Translations under genes and position numbers: made by a program | Source: Progne subis subis | Taxonomy: Eukaryota; Chordata; Aves; Passeriformes; Hirundinidae | Direction: 5' to 3' | Length of the DNA: 64,000 nucleotides | Assembly (NCBI GenBank): GCA_022316685.1 | Contig: JAKJHU010000030.1 | Span: 15,890,018-15,954,017, forward strand | Shown here: positions 48,473-61,900 of the stretch, in pieces | Layout of the letters: each line of letters begins with the position of its first letter | Position numbering within the stretch: the first letter of the stretch is position 1 | Notes under the pieces: generated by a model | Told to the model about the DNA's origin: nothing | What the model saw: the letters and a program-made list of their open reading frames with translations, nothing else | Databases searched by the model: none

Positions 48473-51400
48473 AAGTTGGAGTTGGACACAAAATCACAAG
48501 AAAGCAAAAGGTTCATATTGCTGCCAGCAGGGAAACTGGTGATGGAAATTTGGCTTATTACAGAAGTGAAGCCTGAGGATATAACACTGCTATCTGAACA
48601 CAGAGTCCATGACAATTAAACTCAAGAGTTTTGATTTTTCTCCTTAAAGTTACACAAACATACACACATACAAGGACTTTGTTTTTTTAATGGACTGACC
48701 TTAGCTGGTTGCAATGTGGCAACGAAACTGCTCTGTCACTCCTCCTCCTCAAAAGGACTAGGTGTGGGGAGGAAATATGATGAAAAAACTCAAGCATTGA
48801 GATAAGGACAGGGTTAAAGTAAGGGATCACTTACCATTTAGTTTCACAGGCAAGACAGATCTGACCTGAGGAACATTAATGTTAATTATTGCCAATTATT
48901 AACATAGTGGGACAGCAAGAAAAAACAAACAAACAAACAAACCCCCAAAACAACAACAAAAAACCGCACAACCCAAAGCTAAAAACAGGAAATTAAGCAT
49001 TCTGAAACTAAGTGGTTTTTTGAAAATGTTGGCCCATTGGTCAGCACCAAATTTTGGAAAACCAGATTACTATATCAGGGTTTATCTTAAAGTGACTACA
49101 ATTATTTGAATTTATCGGATATCTACATGTACTATTTCTTTGATTTATGAATGTTACCTGTATTATCAACAGACTCTGCTCCCCCAAAAAAGTCATTATG
49201 CATATATTTGCTTTTCTTGCTGTTTCTTCTCTTTTTCTTTCCCCAAGAGCAAAGATCTTTAGTGCGTATGTAAGGAAGGTAAAATTTCTTCTGAGCAATT
49301 AATCTTTCAGGAGATAATTTTTTAAGTGGAAAGGTTCTGTAGACCCTTCTTTCTTCCATGATGAGCTCTATAACCTGCTCATCATCCTTAGTTCTGCCAG
49401 AAGCACTTGCTGGGAGCTGCCCAAGAGCTTGGCTGATACCAAGCCTGTGGTGTATTTGCCCTCATGTTTTGGTATGTTGGAAGAGATTTCTGGATATGGT
49501 CATTGGTGCCATGGAATGTCTGTAAATGGCATTATCTGTCATCTGTGATTTTTTTTTTTTTTTCCTCTTCAGTACAGGGAAGCTGGAGGATGCTAGTGAG
49601 AAACTATGGGCAAAGTTTCAACACCTTTCAGAAGCTGGGTATTACTGTGGCAATGGTTTAATTCCATAGACACATCAGAAAGATTTGTGAAAATCTGGTA
49701 TAAATGCAGAGCTGAAATTCTGCAGTACTGATTTTTGCTCTCCTTGTTCATCCCAGGAAATAAGAGGGTTAAGGCATATTGCAGTGGAAACTTTTCATGA
49801 GATCTACCTTCCTCAGCCTAATATGAAAGATTTTTCCTGTTATGTCATTTTCCTTTGAAAAACAAAAGCACAGTTGTTGAATCAAAGGTAGGCTATTTTA
49901 AAAATGTGCTTTTAAACAGTTGAATCCGGCTCCTATGCTACTGGTGATGAGATAGAGTATTCTGAGTATCAAGAATGTCTTATGGTTTTTTGGTTTTTTT
50001 GGTTAAGAAGAATTGATATTTGCTTCTGTGGGATGGGAGAAATAGCTTGCTACTACAAATCCTCATGTAATTTCCATTAAGTTGAAAAGACTTGTATTGC
50101 ACAGTTCAGTAAGGGTATGGGCAGGAGATACTATGTCACTCTTTAGCAGATGGTGTAGCAATTTCATTTGCTGGAGAGTGTTACAACACACTACAAGTAT
50201 TTAATCCTTCTTAAACTGTAGAGAGTTCATTACATATAAATCTGATACTCATTTCTTGTTTTTCACTCTATGTCGGTAATAGTGCTGCATTTCTATAATA
50301 TTTGAGGTTTTTCCCTGAGGCTTATGCAAGAAGTATGTCCTTTGAAGTACTAGAATTCAGTATACAAGTTTGAGCAACAAAATAAGTGGACCCAGACTAA
50401 ATAAAGCAGAAAAGATTTTTAAAATGTAAAACAATTGTGTAAAGCAATTGCTTGTGTGTTATAGCCATGAGACAAGATTAATTCATCATTATAGGGACCA
50501 AATTATGACAGTATAATTAAATTTCCAAAGAGATCAGATTTGGAGTTTATTAAAGTTAAGCAAGCTCTACTGAAGATAGTAAACTTGATTCGATTTAAAA
50601 CAACTTAGCTGTGAATCTGTTCCTGAGTATGTGAAGAGTGGGGATGTCCAGACATCTCATCTATCACAATTTATGTAAAATATCATCTGTGTGAACTCCT
50701 TTTATGTACTGGAAGGGTATTTATCTCCTCTCTCAGTTCCTTCACCTTCCCGAGTCCTTGTTAGCAGTGGTCCTTGGCTTTAAAAATGCAAACAAACCAA
50801 ATCTCTAGTTATTTTGATCACGTAGAGATACAAACTTGATAAAAAAAGTAAAGTGCGCAGCAATTTCAGACTACTTGTTTTTCAAACTACTTTCATTTTC
50901 AAACTACTTGTTTGGGAGCTGTTAAAAATTCACAGTTGTTTACCGAGGACACAGCAATACATACCTGTGATACATACCAAGCCGCAGGTCAGAGCATTCA
51001 CAGATTTGTGCTGAATTACTTCAGAAAACCAGGCTGTTACATGTGATGAATATACATCCATATACTCAAATAATTCAAGTACATGTTGGTACCTAATTTC
51101 CATAAGTTTCTTTAGTAAGAAGAGGACTTAGGTCTCTAGCTTCACAGAACAAATGGTGAGGAAACTGGTAGGAACTGTACTTAAAATCAGCAAAATATGT
51201 ATTATTCCAAAAATATATCTGGAAACTTAGTTACTTTTTGCATATTGTTTTATGATAAAGTTCTTCACAATATATCCTGCATTTTCAGTGAGTTAGTTAG
51301 CATCTATTACTATTGGAAAATCTGATTTTCTGATGACCAAATGAATCAATTGGGAAGTAGAGTGAGTGTGATTAGCAAAGCCAAGCAGATTCTAATAGCA

Positions 51401-52288
51401 CCTCTTATAAGCTGTTCTGCAGTATTAATTAAGAAAAGAGCCGTGGATTGTTTTCCTGAGGAGGCAAATGCTGTTTCATTTCTCATGTGCAACCACTGTC
51501 CACAAGAGCTGCAAAAGCTCCTTGTGTAGCTGTGCAGGGTTTTCTTTGTAATTGAAACACTCAGGGAACATGTTCCTGAATGCCAGTCTAATCTACTGAG
51601 TAAACAATAAAGAACAACCTAAAATAAGTAGGAAAGCAAAAAGAATGTTATTATCTGTATAGCATTGTGTAAACTGTGGGACTAGTTCAACTCATCTCCT
51701 GGTTTCAATAGTGATGTGAGTTGTTTTGTTTTGGTGTTATTTTAACACTGCACAGTACTTTCTAAGGACTATTTCTTCAGTCATCAGTTCCTACCAAATA
51801 TAGTGAGCTGAGTTATAACAGCAGTGCATGCAGTGAAATTCTGCCACCATTTTGTGCATATGCAGGGAGCTCCCTGTCTCTGCTGCAAGAGCAGTGGTCA
51901 TACTGACCTGAACTTTTCCCTCCAGCATTGGAAGGGTCTCTTTCTTGGCTGATCTACCAGATACATTTTCTGCTAAAAACTAACTCACTAATTAGGCTTG
52001 CATTAAAGGTAAATTACTGAAGGTCCAGTCTTTCTGATGTTCTGCCTCCTTTGTGAGTCCAGCTGTCCCCATCTAAATCCTAGTCCACCTTCAACATTTC
52101 TTTACAGGCTCTTTTGGAGCAGCTTCTGTGAATGAAACACACCCTCTTTTGCCTCAGTTGCTGACTGGAAAATCCTTTTTTATTTTCTGTTGCTCCTTTC
52201 TTCAAGCTCCAGTAAAATGATAGCTCAGTGCTCAGAACTTGTCCTTTGTTAACAAGTGTATTTATTGTAAACCTGCAGTGTGTGTTAC
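48473..52288. other. Unassigned AT-rich DNA
   Basis: No gene recognised. Simple sequence: an A/AAAC-rich stretch at 48918-48963, a T run at about 49550-49563, and three near-copies of TTCAAACTACTT around 50868-50914. Confidence 0.5.
48918..48963 (+). repeat. (AAAC)n and (CAA)n microsatellite
   Basis: Four to five CAAA units, a CCCCC break, then CAACAACAAA. Confidence 0.9.
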
Positions 52289-52989
52289 TGTCTCGGTTTG
52301 AAAAGACAGGTGTCTGCTAAGGAGAGGCAGGCCTCTCTAGGAAATGAGGAATTCAAATCCTTCCCTCTGTGTTATTATAATTTGGAAGATTAAAAAAAAA
52401 AAAACAACCAAACAACTTTCCAGTGAGAGCTATGGGGAAAAGGAATAACAGTCCTTTACTAGTAAATATAACAGGACAAACAGAAAAAAAACCAACAGCA
52501 ATTATAATAATAGTAAAACAGAACCAAGAACCCTGAGGGCAAATGGTGGAAGCTACGGTGCTAATGGCTGGAAGCTGGAAGCGGTGGATTGTCCTCGGCA
52601 GGCAGGGGGGTGCCCCGGCAGGCAAAGTGGGTAGTGCTGGAGAACCCGTAGCAGCTGGACTCGGGCTGACCTAGAATCCATCAGGGCAGCGAAGAAACTC
52701 TGAATTCCTGGGCACTCCAACAGATGATAGAATTCCCAGGACCAGACTTCTCCGTTAGCCGTGGACTCCAGGCAGCTACTCGGTAGCCCGACCGTCCTCC
52801 CCGGGAAAACCGAGAGCAGTGAGTCCTCCACCCTCTGCTCCCAGGAGCCTCCTCCCTCCTCCAAAAACCAAGTGATCAACTTCCTTTGTCAGGTTAAGCA
52901 CCCCTTAACTATCAGTACTTAAAGTCTCCTAGCAACTCATGGAGGGGGGGGGGGGGTGGGAATTCTACAGGAAAACTTAACCCTCAACA
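52289..52989. mobile_element. Solo LTR, songbird ERVL-like family
   Basis: A 701-bp unit with canonical ends TGTCTCGG...CCTCAACA and a perfect 5-bp duplication GTTAC (52284-52288 and 52990-52994). Internal landmarks are GAAAAGACAGGTGTCTGCTA, GGAGAACCCGTAGCAGCTGG, GAAAACCGAGAGCAGTGAGT and CTATCAGTACTTAAAGTCTC, which I associate with a songbird LTR family. No AATAAA is visible on either strand, so transcriptional orientation is left open. Runs of A (about 52390-52403) and 12 G (about 52945-52956) are inside it. Reverse frames 52353-52625 and 52553-52879 are LTR artefacts. Confidence 0.9.
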
Positions 52990-52994
52990 GTTAC

Positions 52995-55900
52995 CTTGTG
53001 GTAAATTCACTTCTCAAGCTCTGGAAGTCACCAGGCAGCTCTGGCAGCACTCAGAAGCAGCCTGCCTCTATACCAAAGGGAGGGGGGAAAGTCCCATTTA
53101 AAGAAACTGTAAAATAGTTAAAGTCATTAAAGTATAGCTGAGAAGCATTTAAGAAGATGACACATCAATGCAAAATGTCTGCAATATAAATTGTCTTTCT
53201 CTGATGAGTCTTCAGTCATGTAGCATTCAGTAGGAAAGACATATCTTGGTATTCAAGCAAACCTTGATGCAAATTAATTTTAATAGTAATTTATGGTATA
53301 AGACAGTGCTTGTTATAGAAAATAGGCTGATGGTTTAATTTAGGGCAAGAGTAATCAAATGGATCTGGCTGAATTTATTTTATAAAATATAATAAATGGA
53401 ATGTGAGCTAGGTAATGTGGAAAATGTTGACAACATTCTTATTTTTTGAAGTACATTATTGACCAACCAACCAAAAGTAGCACTAAAGGACAGTTTTTTT
53501 CAAGGAACCTGATCATAAATGTTTAATGATGAGACAGAGGTTTTATCTTTCTTTTCCCACCTCATCTGAAATTAATGTTCTAAGTGATATGGCTGTGACT
53601 GCAATCTTGGCAGTGTTGAGGACAAGTCTCTATTTCTGTTTCAAGTTTCAAACAATAAAGTCATGGGACATTGGGGAAAAGAAGGAGGTTATTATTACCA
53701 AAGCATGCTTTAAAGCAGAATGCTGTTTTCCTGCTTGTTGCCTGCTAAGCAGATTGCAGGGTCGAGTCTCCTTTTCTATTGAAGTCTCCTTATGAAAATT
53801 TTTTTGGGGTGTCAGAACATAATTAGAGTAATTTGGATCATTCCACAGGCCAATCTGCTTTTCCCAGCCCAACCAAATTTCTCCCACTTAGGAAGAAATC
53901 TGAATGAATGGTTGGTCTACAGCTCATTACATCTTGCATGGTTTGAAATGGAAGGGATTTGCAGAGGTGTCCTGTCCAGCAGGTAAATCCCAGATGCTGC
54001 ATCCATCAGCCATGACTGTAGCAGACGGTGTGGTGCAGCAACTGAAGAGGGAGATTAAAAAAAGTCAGTGAATTAATGGTGTGCAATGTCACCCACAGCT
54101 TCATATTCAAACTTATAGGGGTTGAGGGCACAACAAGAAATACTTCCTGATTTCATGTGGAGCTGATGGGCTGCTGTTTCTGATAGTTTGTTTCCTATCT
54201 GTGTGGTTTTTTTCCCCAGATTTTATGATTTATTGGATTCAGTGTCACATCCTGAGAGCTCTTTTTTCTCCACATAGGCACAGCAGAATAGCAGGTTTCC
54301 TTCAGATCCTTTAGGCATGAGGTCATTCCATATATAGTGGAGTTGGTTTGCTGGTGTTTTGCCATTGCTTTCCCCTACCTGTAATCAGTAATTTGTAATG
54401 TTTAGCTTACTCAGCACTGCTGCTGCTACAAAGTTGACTTAAATGGCTGGCTCTTGTGCTGAAAATCTCAGCTCCCCATCTGTCTGCTGGAACAGGCTGT
54501 CATGTTTTGTTTGCTGGACACAGCTGTGTCAAATACATGGTCTGCCTGATCTTCTGCAGGTTCTTGTCTTGGCCTTGGCACTGCCTTATCTGGATGCTTT
54601 CTGCTATTTGCCCAAAGCAAGGGGCTAATCTGAAATCTCTGTGCGAGGCTCAGCCATCCCCTTCATTTATGTGCAACACAGGGCTTTGTTCCAGGAAATT
54701 TGCATGTTAGGAGCACGTGTGTGTGATGTGCTTTCACATTGTACTGCAGTTTTGAGTCATGAGTGTTTTGCTTTTCCTTCAAAGCCCTGTTTTCGTCATA
54801 GAGTGCAGTGCACAGGGCAGGTTAGCAGGATGGAGAAGGTCAGTGCAAATCCTCAAGGAATAACATTTCCACTGTAATGAAACACCTTTCTTTCAGAAGA
54901 CTGAGAAGAAATTCACACACCGAACATGAGCAGCGAGATGCGTGACACAGCACTAGAAGTTGTTATGAATGAGTGTTTGAGATTGCTTTAAGAATCTCCA
55001 GCAAAGGTCTCAGTAAAAACCAGATCTAATAAAAAGCGACAGCACGACAAAGTTCATTGGCAAGGTTCGCTCTACGGCTGACTAGATGGTTAAGGGACAT
55101 TTAGGAAAAAAGAAACAAATAAAATCCACTCAATCAATCCAAACCAAAATAAACTGAAAACTGTCTATGTGTGTTTGCATGTCTGTGACAAAAGGATAGA
55201 AAGGGCAAGGATAAAAAAAAAAGGAGGCCTGAAGTGCTTAACAGCACTCAAACTTGACTTTTAACTTAAATTAAATTTAGCAATTTAGCGAAAGGACGCT
55301 TACCAGCATTTAACTTTTACTTTTCACTTTAGCAAAGTATTCATATAGGTTTTATTTTATCACAACAGTAACTTGCTTACAGGCCTAACTTAGCACTTAG
55401 ACATCTAAGAGAGCAGCATTTCTCCCATATTTGCCATAACACAAGTGCATAGTATGCATACAGACATAGTCAGTGCAAGGTACCTGTGAAAAATTCCCCT
55501 TGAAAGTCAGTGAAGTACTCAATTCAGATGCCTGTGTACTGTCCCGAGAGGTGAAAGGTGGAGCTTTGAGGAGTGGAGGGGTCAGCCCAGGGTCTGTCCT
55601 TGTTCAGTGATCCCCTGAGGACAGCAAACCTGAGAGTTCATTGATCTAAAGCCCCACTCAGAGGGATTTGCTGGTCACAGCCACTGCCATCCAGGAGAGC
55701 CCAAAGGGTCCCACTTTAGACTGCTGTTTATAGGCCACTAGAGAGTTGGCTTTAGTCATAACAATGGTTCACCCTGGCTGCACTTTGGATGGGCCACTGT
55801 CTTTGACAGTGTGAAAAAGAGGATGTTATGCCATTCGGGAAAAAAAGAAAAAAAAAGTTTTCAAGGCTGTTCTTAAAAAGAAGAAAGCGGGAGCTCATTA

Positions 55901-58900
55901 GACAGCACTGGTTCCTGGGAGCAGTGTTTCTGACAAGCTCAAGTGGAGCTGGGCCCAGGTACTGCTCATCAAGGCCGAGGCCTAGCGAGCGTTTCTCAGA
56001 TCATAATGTAGCCTAAAATACTGGGGGGTGATGCACCACCACAGAAGTGCAAAAAGCAACCAGTCATTTGCCACCAATTAATAAATAGAGACAAACCTCT
56101 GCTTTTGGGGATGTGTGTGGCAGCAGAAGCACCACATTAATCCCCCTCAGGAAACAGCAGGAGTATCAGGCTGTTACAAGGCCTGCAGAGATATTTCCCG
56201 TGTGCTTCAGGATGTGGATCCATGAGTCAGCTCTCTCCTGGTGAATTCTAGGGGAACTTGTCTGCAAATTGATGCAGAAGGTGAGAAAAAGGAAGAGGGC
56301 TGTGAAACATGGATGACTTTGGAGCACGCTGTCATAGCCACAGCCTGGCTGCAAATTGAGAGGTTATTAGCAGGAGTGACTCTTGAACTTGAGTTCAGTG
56401 TATTACTACACTCAGACTATTCAGGTTCATTCTAAAAAGATGGGGACTAAGAATAAAACTCGGTAGGACCCTGCATTAGGACTTATGGAAGTGGGATAGC
56501 CTCTAAACAAAAGATTGTGGAGAGCTGGGGTATACTACAGCCAAAATGAAAATGGAAGGAACAAACAGGCCAAACAAACCTAGAAGATTTGACAATAATT
56601 AGGGTTAAGTTTAAACAGTTTATTTATGCCAAAGGAAATACTCATTTTCAGGCTATTTAACCTGCTTTTGTTTTCCAATCTCTTCTTGATGTTTTAACTG
56701 TATGTTACCCAAATGAAAAAGACTTTCAATACAAAATCTCACAATGTTTAAATTGGAAAAATATTGAAGCAAAGTGTATCATTTTCTCAGAAATGAAACA
56801 ATTCATTTTCAAAATGATTAATTGAGGATAATACTTCTTAGAAGCATCTTCTGACTCCATCTGCTGTAAGAGTCAGTGCATGGGACAGAAAATCTATTTA
56901 ACAATGCTGGTAGAAATGCATGTCTCTAATCTCCTTTCTTTTGGCTTATTAGTATTGCTACACTAATGTGCTCTGTCTTGGGCAGCTGCCTAGCATCTCT
57001 GAGGCTCTCAGTCTAGAGATTATGTCTCTTCCAGATGTCATTTTTGGGATGGATGATCTTACAAGGAAGCTGTTAATCATAGGAAACTTATGTTTCATGA
57101 GATGATAGTGTCAGACAAAACTCCTTCATGGAAACTCTTCAACAGAGAAAGAAAAAAAGCATTAAAAGTAGAAATAAAAATATCAGAAGGTTTCAAGGGT
57201 ATGCATCCAAGCATTTATAAATGCCAAATTTTAATTTTACATGAGAATGTTAAATTCACTGGCCTTGTGCAAATAATCAAGTCTTTACTAAAGTATTTTA
57301 GACATTTTCCAAAGAATTTAAGCTCCATTGGACAGTGTGTGCTCTGTTAATGATCAGCTAATCAATATTTCATATGATCCCATACACTCAGTGGGTGACT
57401 TTTTTGAACTGTTCTTTGCTGTTTAGGAATAATGCAGAGCCAAGACACCTGAAAGAGGACCAAATTCCAGCTCATCAGTACAAGATGAGCCTCTGCATAG
57501 AACAACAGGTTCCCACTGACTCTGGAACAGCTGCTTGAATATACATTTCCCAACTCCTTGGCACTTGCTGAATGTCTGAGTCAGACCTTGATCTGAGGAT
57601 GAAATTACTAATACATCTCTGCATTGGTGTAGTGTGTGAATACTGCACAAACATTAATTATTCAGATCATTAATTTCTACAAGACACCTGCAATATGAAG
57701 ACAGACTGTTACCCTAAATTTAAATATAGAAGAAAATTTTGAATAAAAATTTCATTAAATAGTATAATGTGTCCACTGTTAGTGTTTGCTACATGCAAGC
57801 CTCCCCGAGGGGGCTGGATCTCATAGCCACCCTCATAATTCAGGGTGACCTCCTGAATGCTGACGCCTCCCATTTCTCATTTGCATATCCCTCTTCCTCT
57901 GGCTCTTTTTCCCCATCCATTTTCTTTGCCTTTGCACTTCATTCTCCACTTGGGGATGTCTCTGATTTCTCATACCCTGAGCCCAGTTTGTCTTAGACTT
58001 TTCTGAAGAACCCACTGTCTCCAAGAAACAGAGTCAGAGGCTAGAACAGATCAGACCAAAATGTATTGGATATGGCTAAATCTATAAATCACTTTTTATC
58101 AGTGCTGTGTGCACTAGAGTTTTCCAGGGTAAATGAAATACTGTCCTTGTCGTCAAAGAGGAAGATGCAACCCAGAGGAAGTAGCACAAAGAGCACAGAA
58201 CAGAATAGCCTGGGTAGTAGAGACTATACTTAGCATATAGTAGCAATTTCCTGGAGAAAGGAGCAATGAGGCAGTTCCAAGTGTAGGTGTGAACAGCTTT
58301 CAGAGAATATAAAAATAAAAGTGGAAAATGTCTTTCTTGTTGAAGAACTTGCAAGACAAATTCTGAATAAGAATTTGTATTCAAAGCTGGAGATAAGCTT
58401 TTGAAGATGTTTGTATAGGGAAAAAAGAAGTGAGGCCTTCCTGTAAGACAGTACAGAGGACTCTTGACAAGGATGGTCATCACTGAAAGAATAAAATTGC
58501 ACTGAACTACTGCTGGTGTGCTAGGAAGAAAATGAGAATGACAGGAGTTTCCCTAATGTACCTGCAAGTGATGTGCTATTCTGGAATTTTTTCTTATGCA
58601 TATTTTGGTTAAATGCCATTATTTCTCTTTGTTTTGCACCATGCAAATGTTTGTCTTCATAATTCTGCACACAAAAGCGGCATTTTTGAAAAATGCCATG
58701 TGGTAAAAATTGAGTGATTCAGAGTTAAAGATGACAGCTTATCTGTCTGCCTGGAAATGCAGAATATAGTCCTGCAAACATTTTCATTCCAGTTTGATAC
58801 CTGTGGGTCAGCCTTGAATAACTTGTCCAGGGTCACTCAATAACAATACTGCCAGAACCATAAGGAATTTTTTCATGTGTAGTTGTAGGATTCTAGAATT

Positions 58901-61900
58901 AGCTGAATTCCACAGGAAATAACTTTCTAAACAGCATGCAGGAAAATATTCACTGTGAGAGATTTACTGTGCATCTTTAGCCTTTTTTCCTTGGGGCAAA
59001 TTTCTGTTTATGTAGGAATTAGGCTTAGGAAGCAGCAGTCATGGTACCAGTTGTGTAGCAAATGTCCAGAAGCAGACTGCTATTGCTTTAACTTGCCTGA
59101 GCTTTAAATAAACTTCAAATATTCAGAATTTTTCATAAATTTTGTTTGATCATCTCTTCAAACACCAGCAGTACATAGTATGCAATGCTTTTATTAAATC
59201 ACAAATCTTTCCCTGAGCATGGGTTTCTTCCTACAGAAACATACAGCTTTTTGGATTTGTAAATGACCAATGACACATGGGAGTGGAATAATGGAAGTCC
59301 TATTTTCTCAAAGAGCAAAAGATAGAAATTGCTATACCTGAGCAAAATGTAACATGAATCACTGGTCAATGTTCAAATGTTTTAATTAGGAAGATTAATT
59401 GTCTTAAAAAGTAATGTAAATTCTTGGTGCAATCTTCAAAACTCTGTAGAAATAAACAACAGCACAAAATATCCTTGCTCACAAATCCACAGGTCTGTGG
59501 ATTTTTCAGGGAATTCCTGGTTTGAGGAACACTGTCAGGCTTCTCGTTCCAGCTCTGGTGCTATGGCTTTCCTTCTCTGGTGCACGCATCTTTCAAATCA
59601 GTATCCTAACCCATGCCCTTGCAGCCAAGGGAATTACTCTGGTTAGGGCTTTTTAAGCTCTGTCTGCAGCTAAATGTGTCAGGGAGCAGATTCTTTCTCT
59701 GTGCCAGTTTCACTTCAGGAAAGAGTTTAATTGCTTGAATCTGAAATATGTGCATGGAAAATTCATGAATTCCACTGAGGTCTGTGTTTGTCTGTGGGTC
59801 AGCACCCTCGAGAACAGCCATTAGAATCTTTCTGCATAACTATATAGCCAGAAACAAATTTCAGCAATTGAATGAACATAAATGACCTCATCCATCTGAA
59901 CGTTTGGAGTCAGCAAACCAGAATGGGAAAACCATCACACTGTCACATTTCTGGTTGTTATGTCTGCTTAGGACAAAAACAGTACCATGAGGACAGCCCT
60001 TCATATTTTCACGCTTCAGAACCTGGCAAACTTTAGGAAAACAGAGGCAAAGTGGAATAGTAGAAGACTAAACATTTATTCTCTCTTCTAAAGGCACTCT
60101 CAAGGTCTAAAGAATGGTTATCCTTCTGCAACTTGAGAACATTGTTCTCTCACTTCCTGTCATCCCATCAGCTGAGACACCGTATGAACTCTGTGATGCA
60201 GTGGAGATTTAATTGAACCTCTTCCACTTTATGCCATTATCCTCACAGTGTCACTCAGGCTGTGATATGGTTATGAAGTGTGTCTCTCCTTAAGGTGTCC
60301 TCCACTTACGAGGATTAGAAAGAGTGGCCAAATATAATTAAGTTCTCATACAGTACAAATTCGTGTTGTTGGCTCAAATTTGTGCAAATGGATGTAATTG
60401 GGTTGATTTTTTTCAGCATATTTTAGGCCACATAATTTTTTTTTGTCTGCACCGTTCCCGGTTGTATCTGTGCCTATCTTTACCGTGCTGAATTCCATGT
60501 TGTTGGCTTCTACAGTTTGTGTGATTGCAGGATAATGGCAGATTCAGATTAAATAGGTCAGATATTAATTATCATTATCAAAGTATTAGCTTTCATTTTA
60601 CAGACAATGAGGTAAATTATATAGAGGGTGAAAACCCATGGTTTGTGTTGCTGTGGTTGAAGAGCACTGGAGAGAATTCAAGCACCTCCGAGTAGTCTTC
60701 TCTAGTTATAACACTTGGGAACTCAGATTATGGATATGAGCAAATATAGGTGATAAGTGTAATTAAAATAACTTCCTCATCAGTGCAGGCCACATTCAAG
60801 AAATTACCATCAGTTGATGTACTGGGTATTAAAAATGCTGATCCCAGTTTATGGTTTTAAGCCATATTTTCTCATTCCATTGTCCAGTTTACGTGTATAT
60901 CTGAGGTACAGTATGATTACCGGTGTCACTTTTGGCCTAGCAACAAAATAAATATTATTGGCTCTGTTAAGAGTCTTCTACTGTTAATTCAATAGTCTCT
61001 AAAATTTGTTCCTCTGGGAATGTTCACTTCTGCTGGCCCAGCACAGCAGTAACAGACTAAGGCACATTAGAATAATTGTTTTGGCTGCCTTAAAAAAACA
61101 GTTTAATATTTTCATCTAGAAAAGGTCCCCTTTAAAATGTTTGCATGTTTAGCTTTGAGAGCAGAGTTATGTCTTCTCTATCCCTGCCTGAGATATGTGA
61201 CATTTCAGTCATTCAGATTCTTTGACAGAGGTGCAAAATGACTTCTGTTTTTTTACATGCTCTGCTGCAATGTATCCTTCTGCCTTTTGCAGGAGCTGGT
61301 TGACTCCATGGTACCATTACTGCCACACAGCTGCTTTAATTCAACAACAGAATTGACTAGATTCTGAAAGTACCACATTATGGGGATAGTTTGTCAACAA
61401 GAAGAGCTTCTGCTTATTGACAGTTTATTTTCTTTAACAATAAGATTGAACGTTTGACAGGGAGACACTGAGCTGCCAACTTAGAGTCCCAATTACTTAG
61501 TGCAATGTAGCCCCACTATTTTAGAGGGAATGAGATTACAGGATTACCATTTGTCACTTACTTGCATTGTCACTAATGACCATAAAAAGGTTAGGGGGCT
61601 TGTGTTCAGGGTAGAATTTTTGACATCAGTTTCTACTTTCTAATTCCATCTGGAAGATATATATAAAGGCACCTGAATACCCTACCTTTTTGCATCTTGC
61701 AGTCTGCTGATCTCCATTTGTGCATTCACGTGGAAAATCAAGAGAATCAGTCCTGCCAGAGTTATGGAGGTTTAAAGGCGCAAAGGAATCCAAAATTTTA
61801 GTAAGAAATAACACCTTCTGTTAGAGGCATTAATGTCCTTTGAACACATAGTCTAGTTTTGGGGTGCAGATGCCCTTCAGGAGAGGAAATTTAGGTCTAT

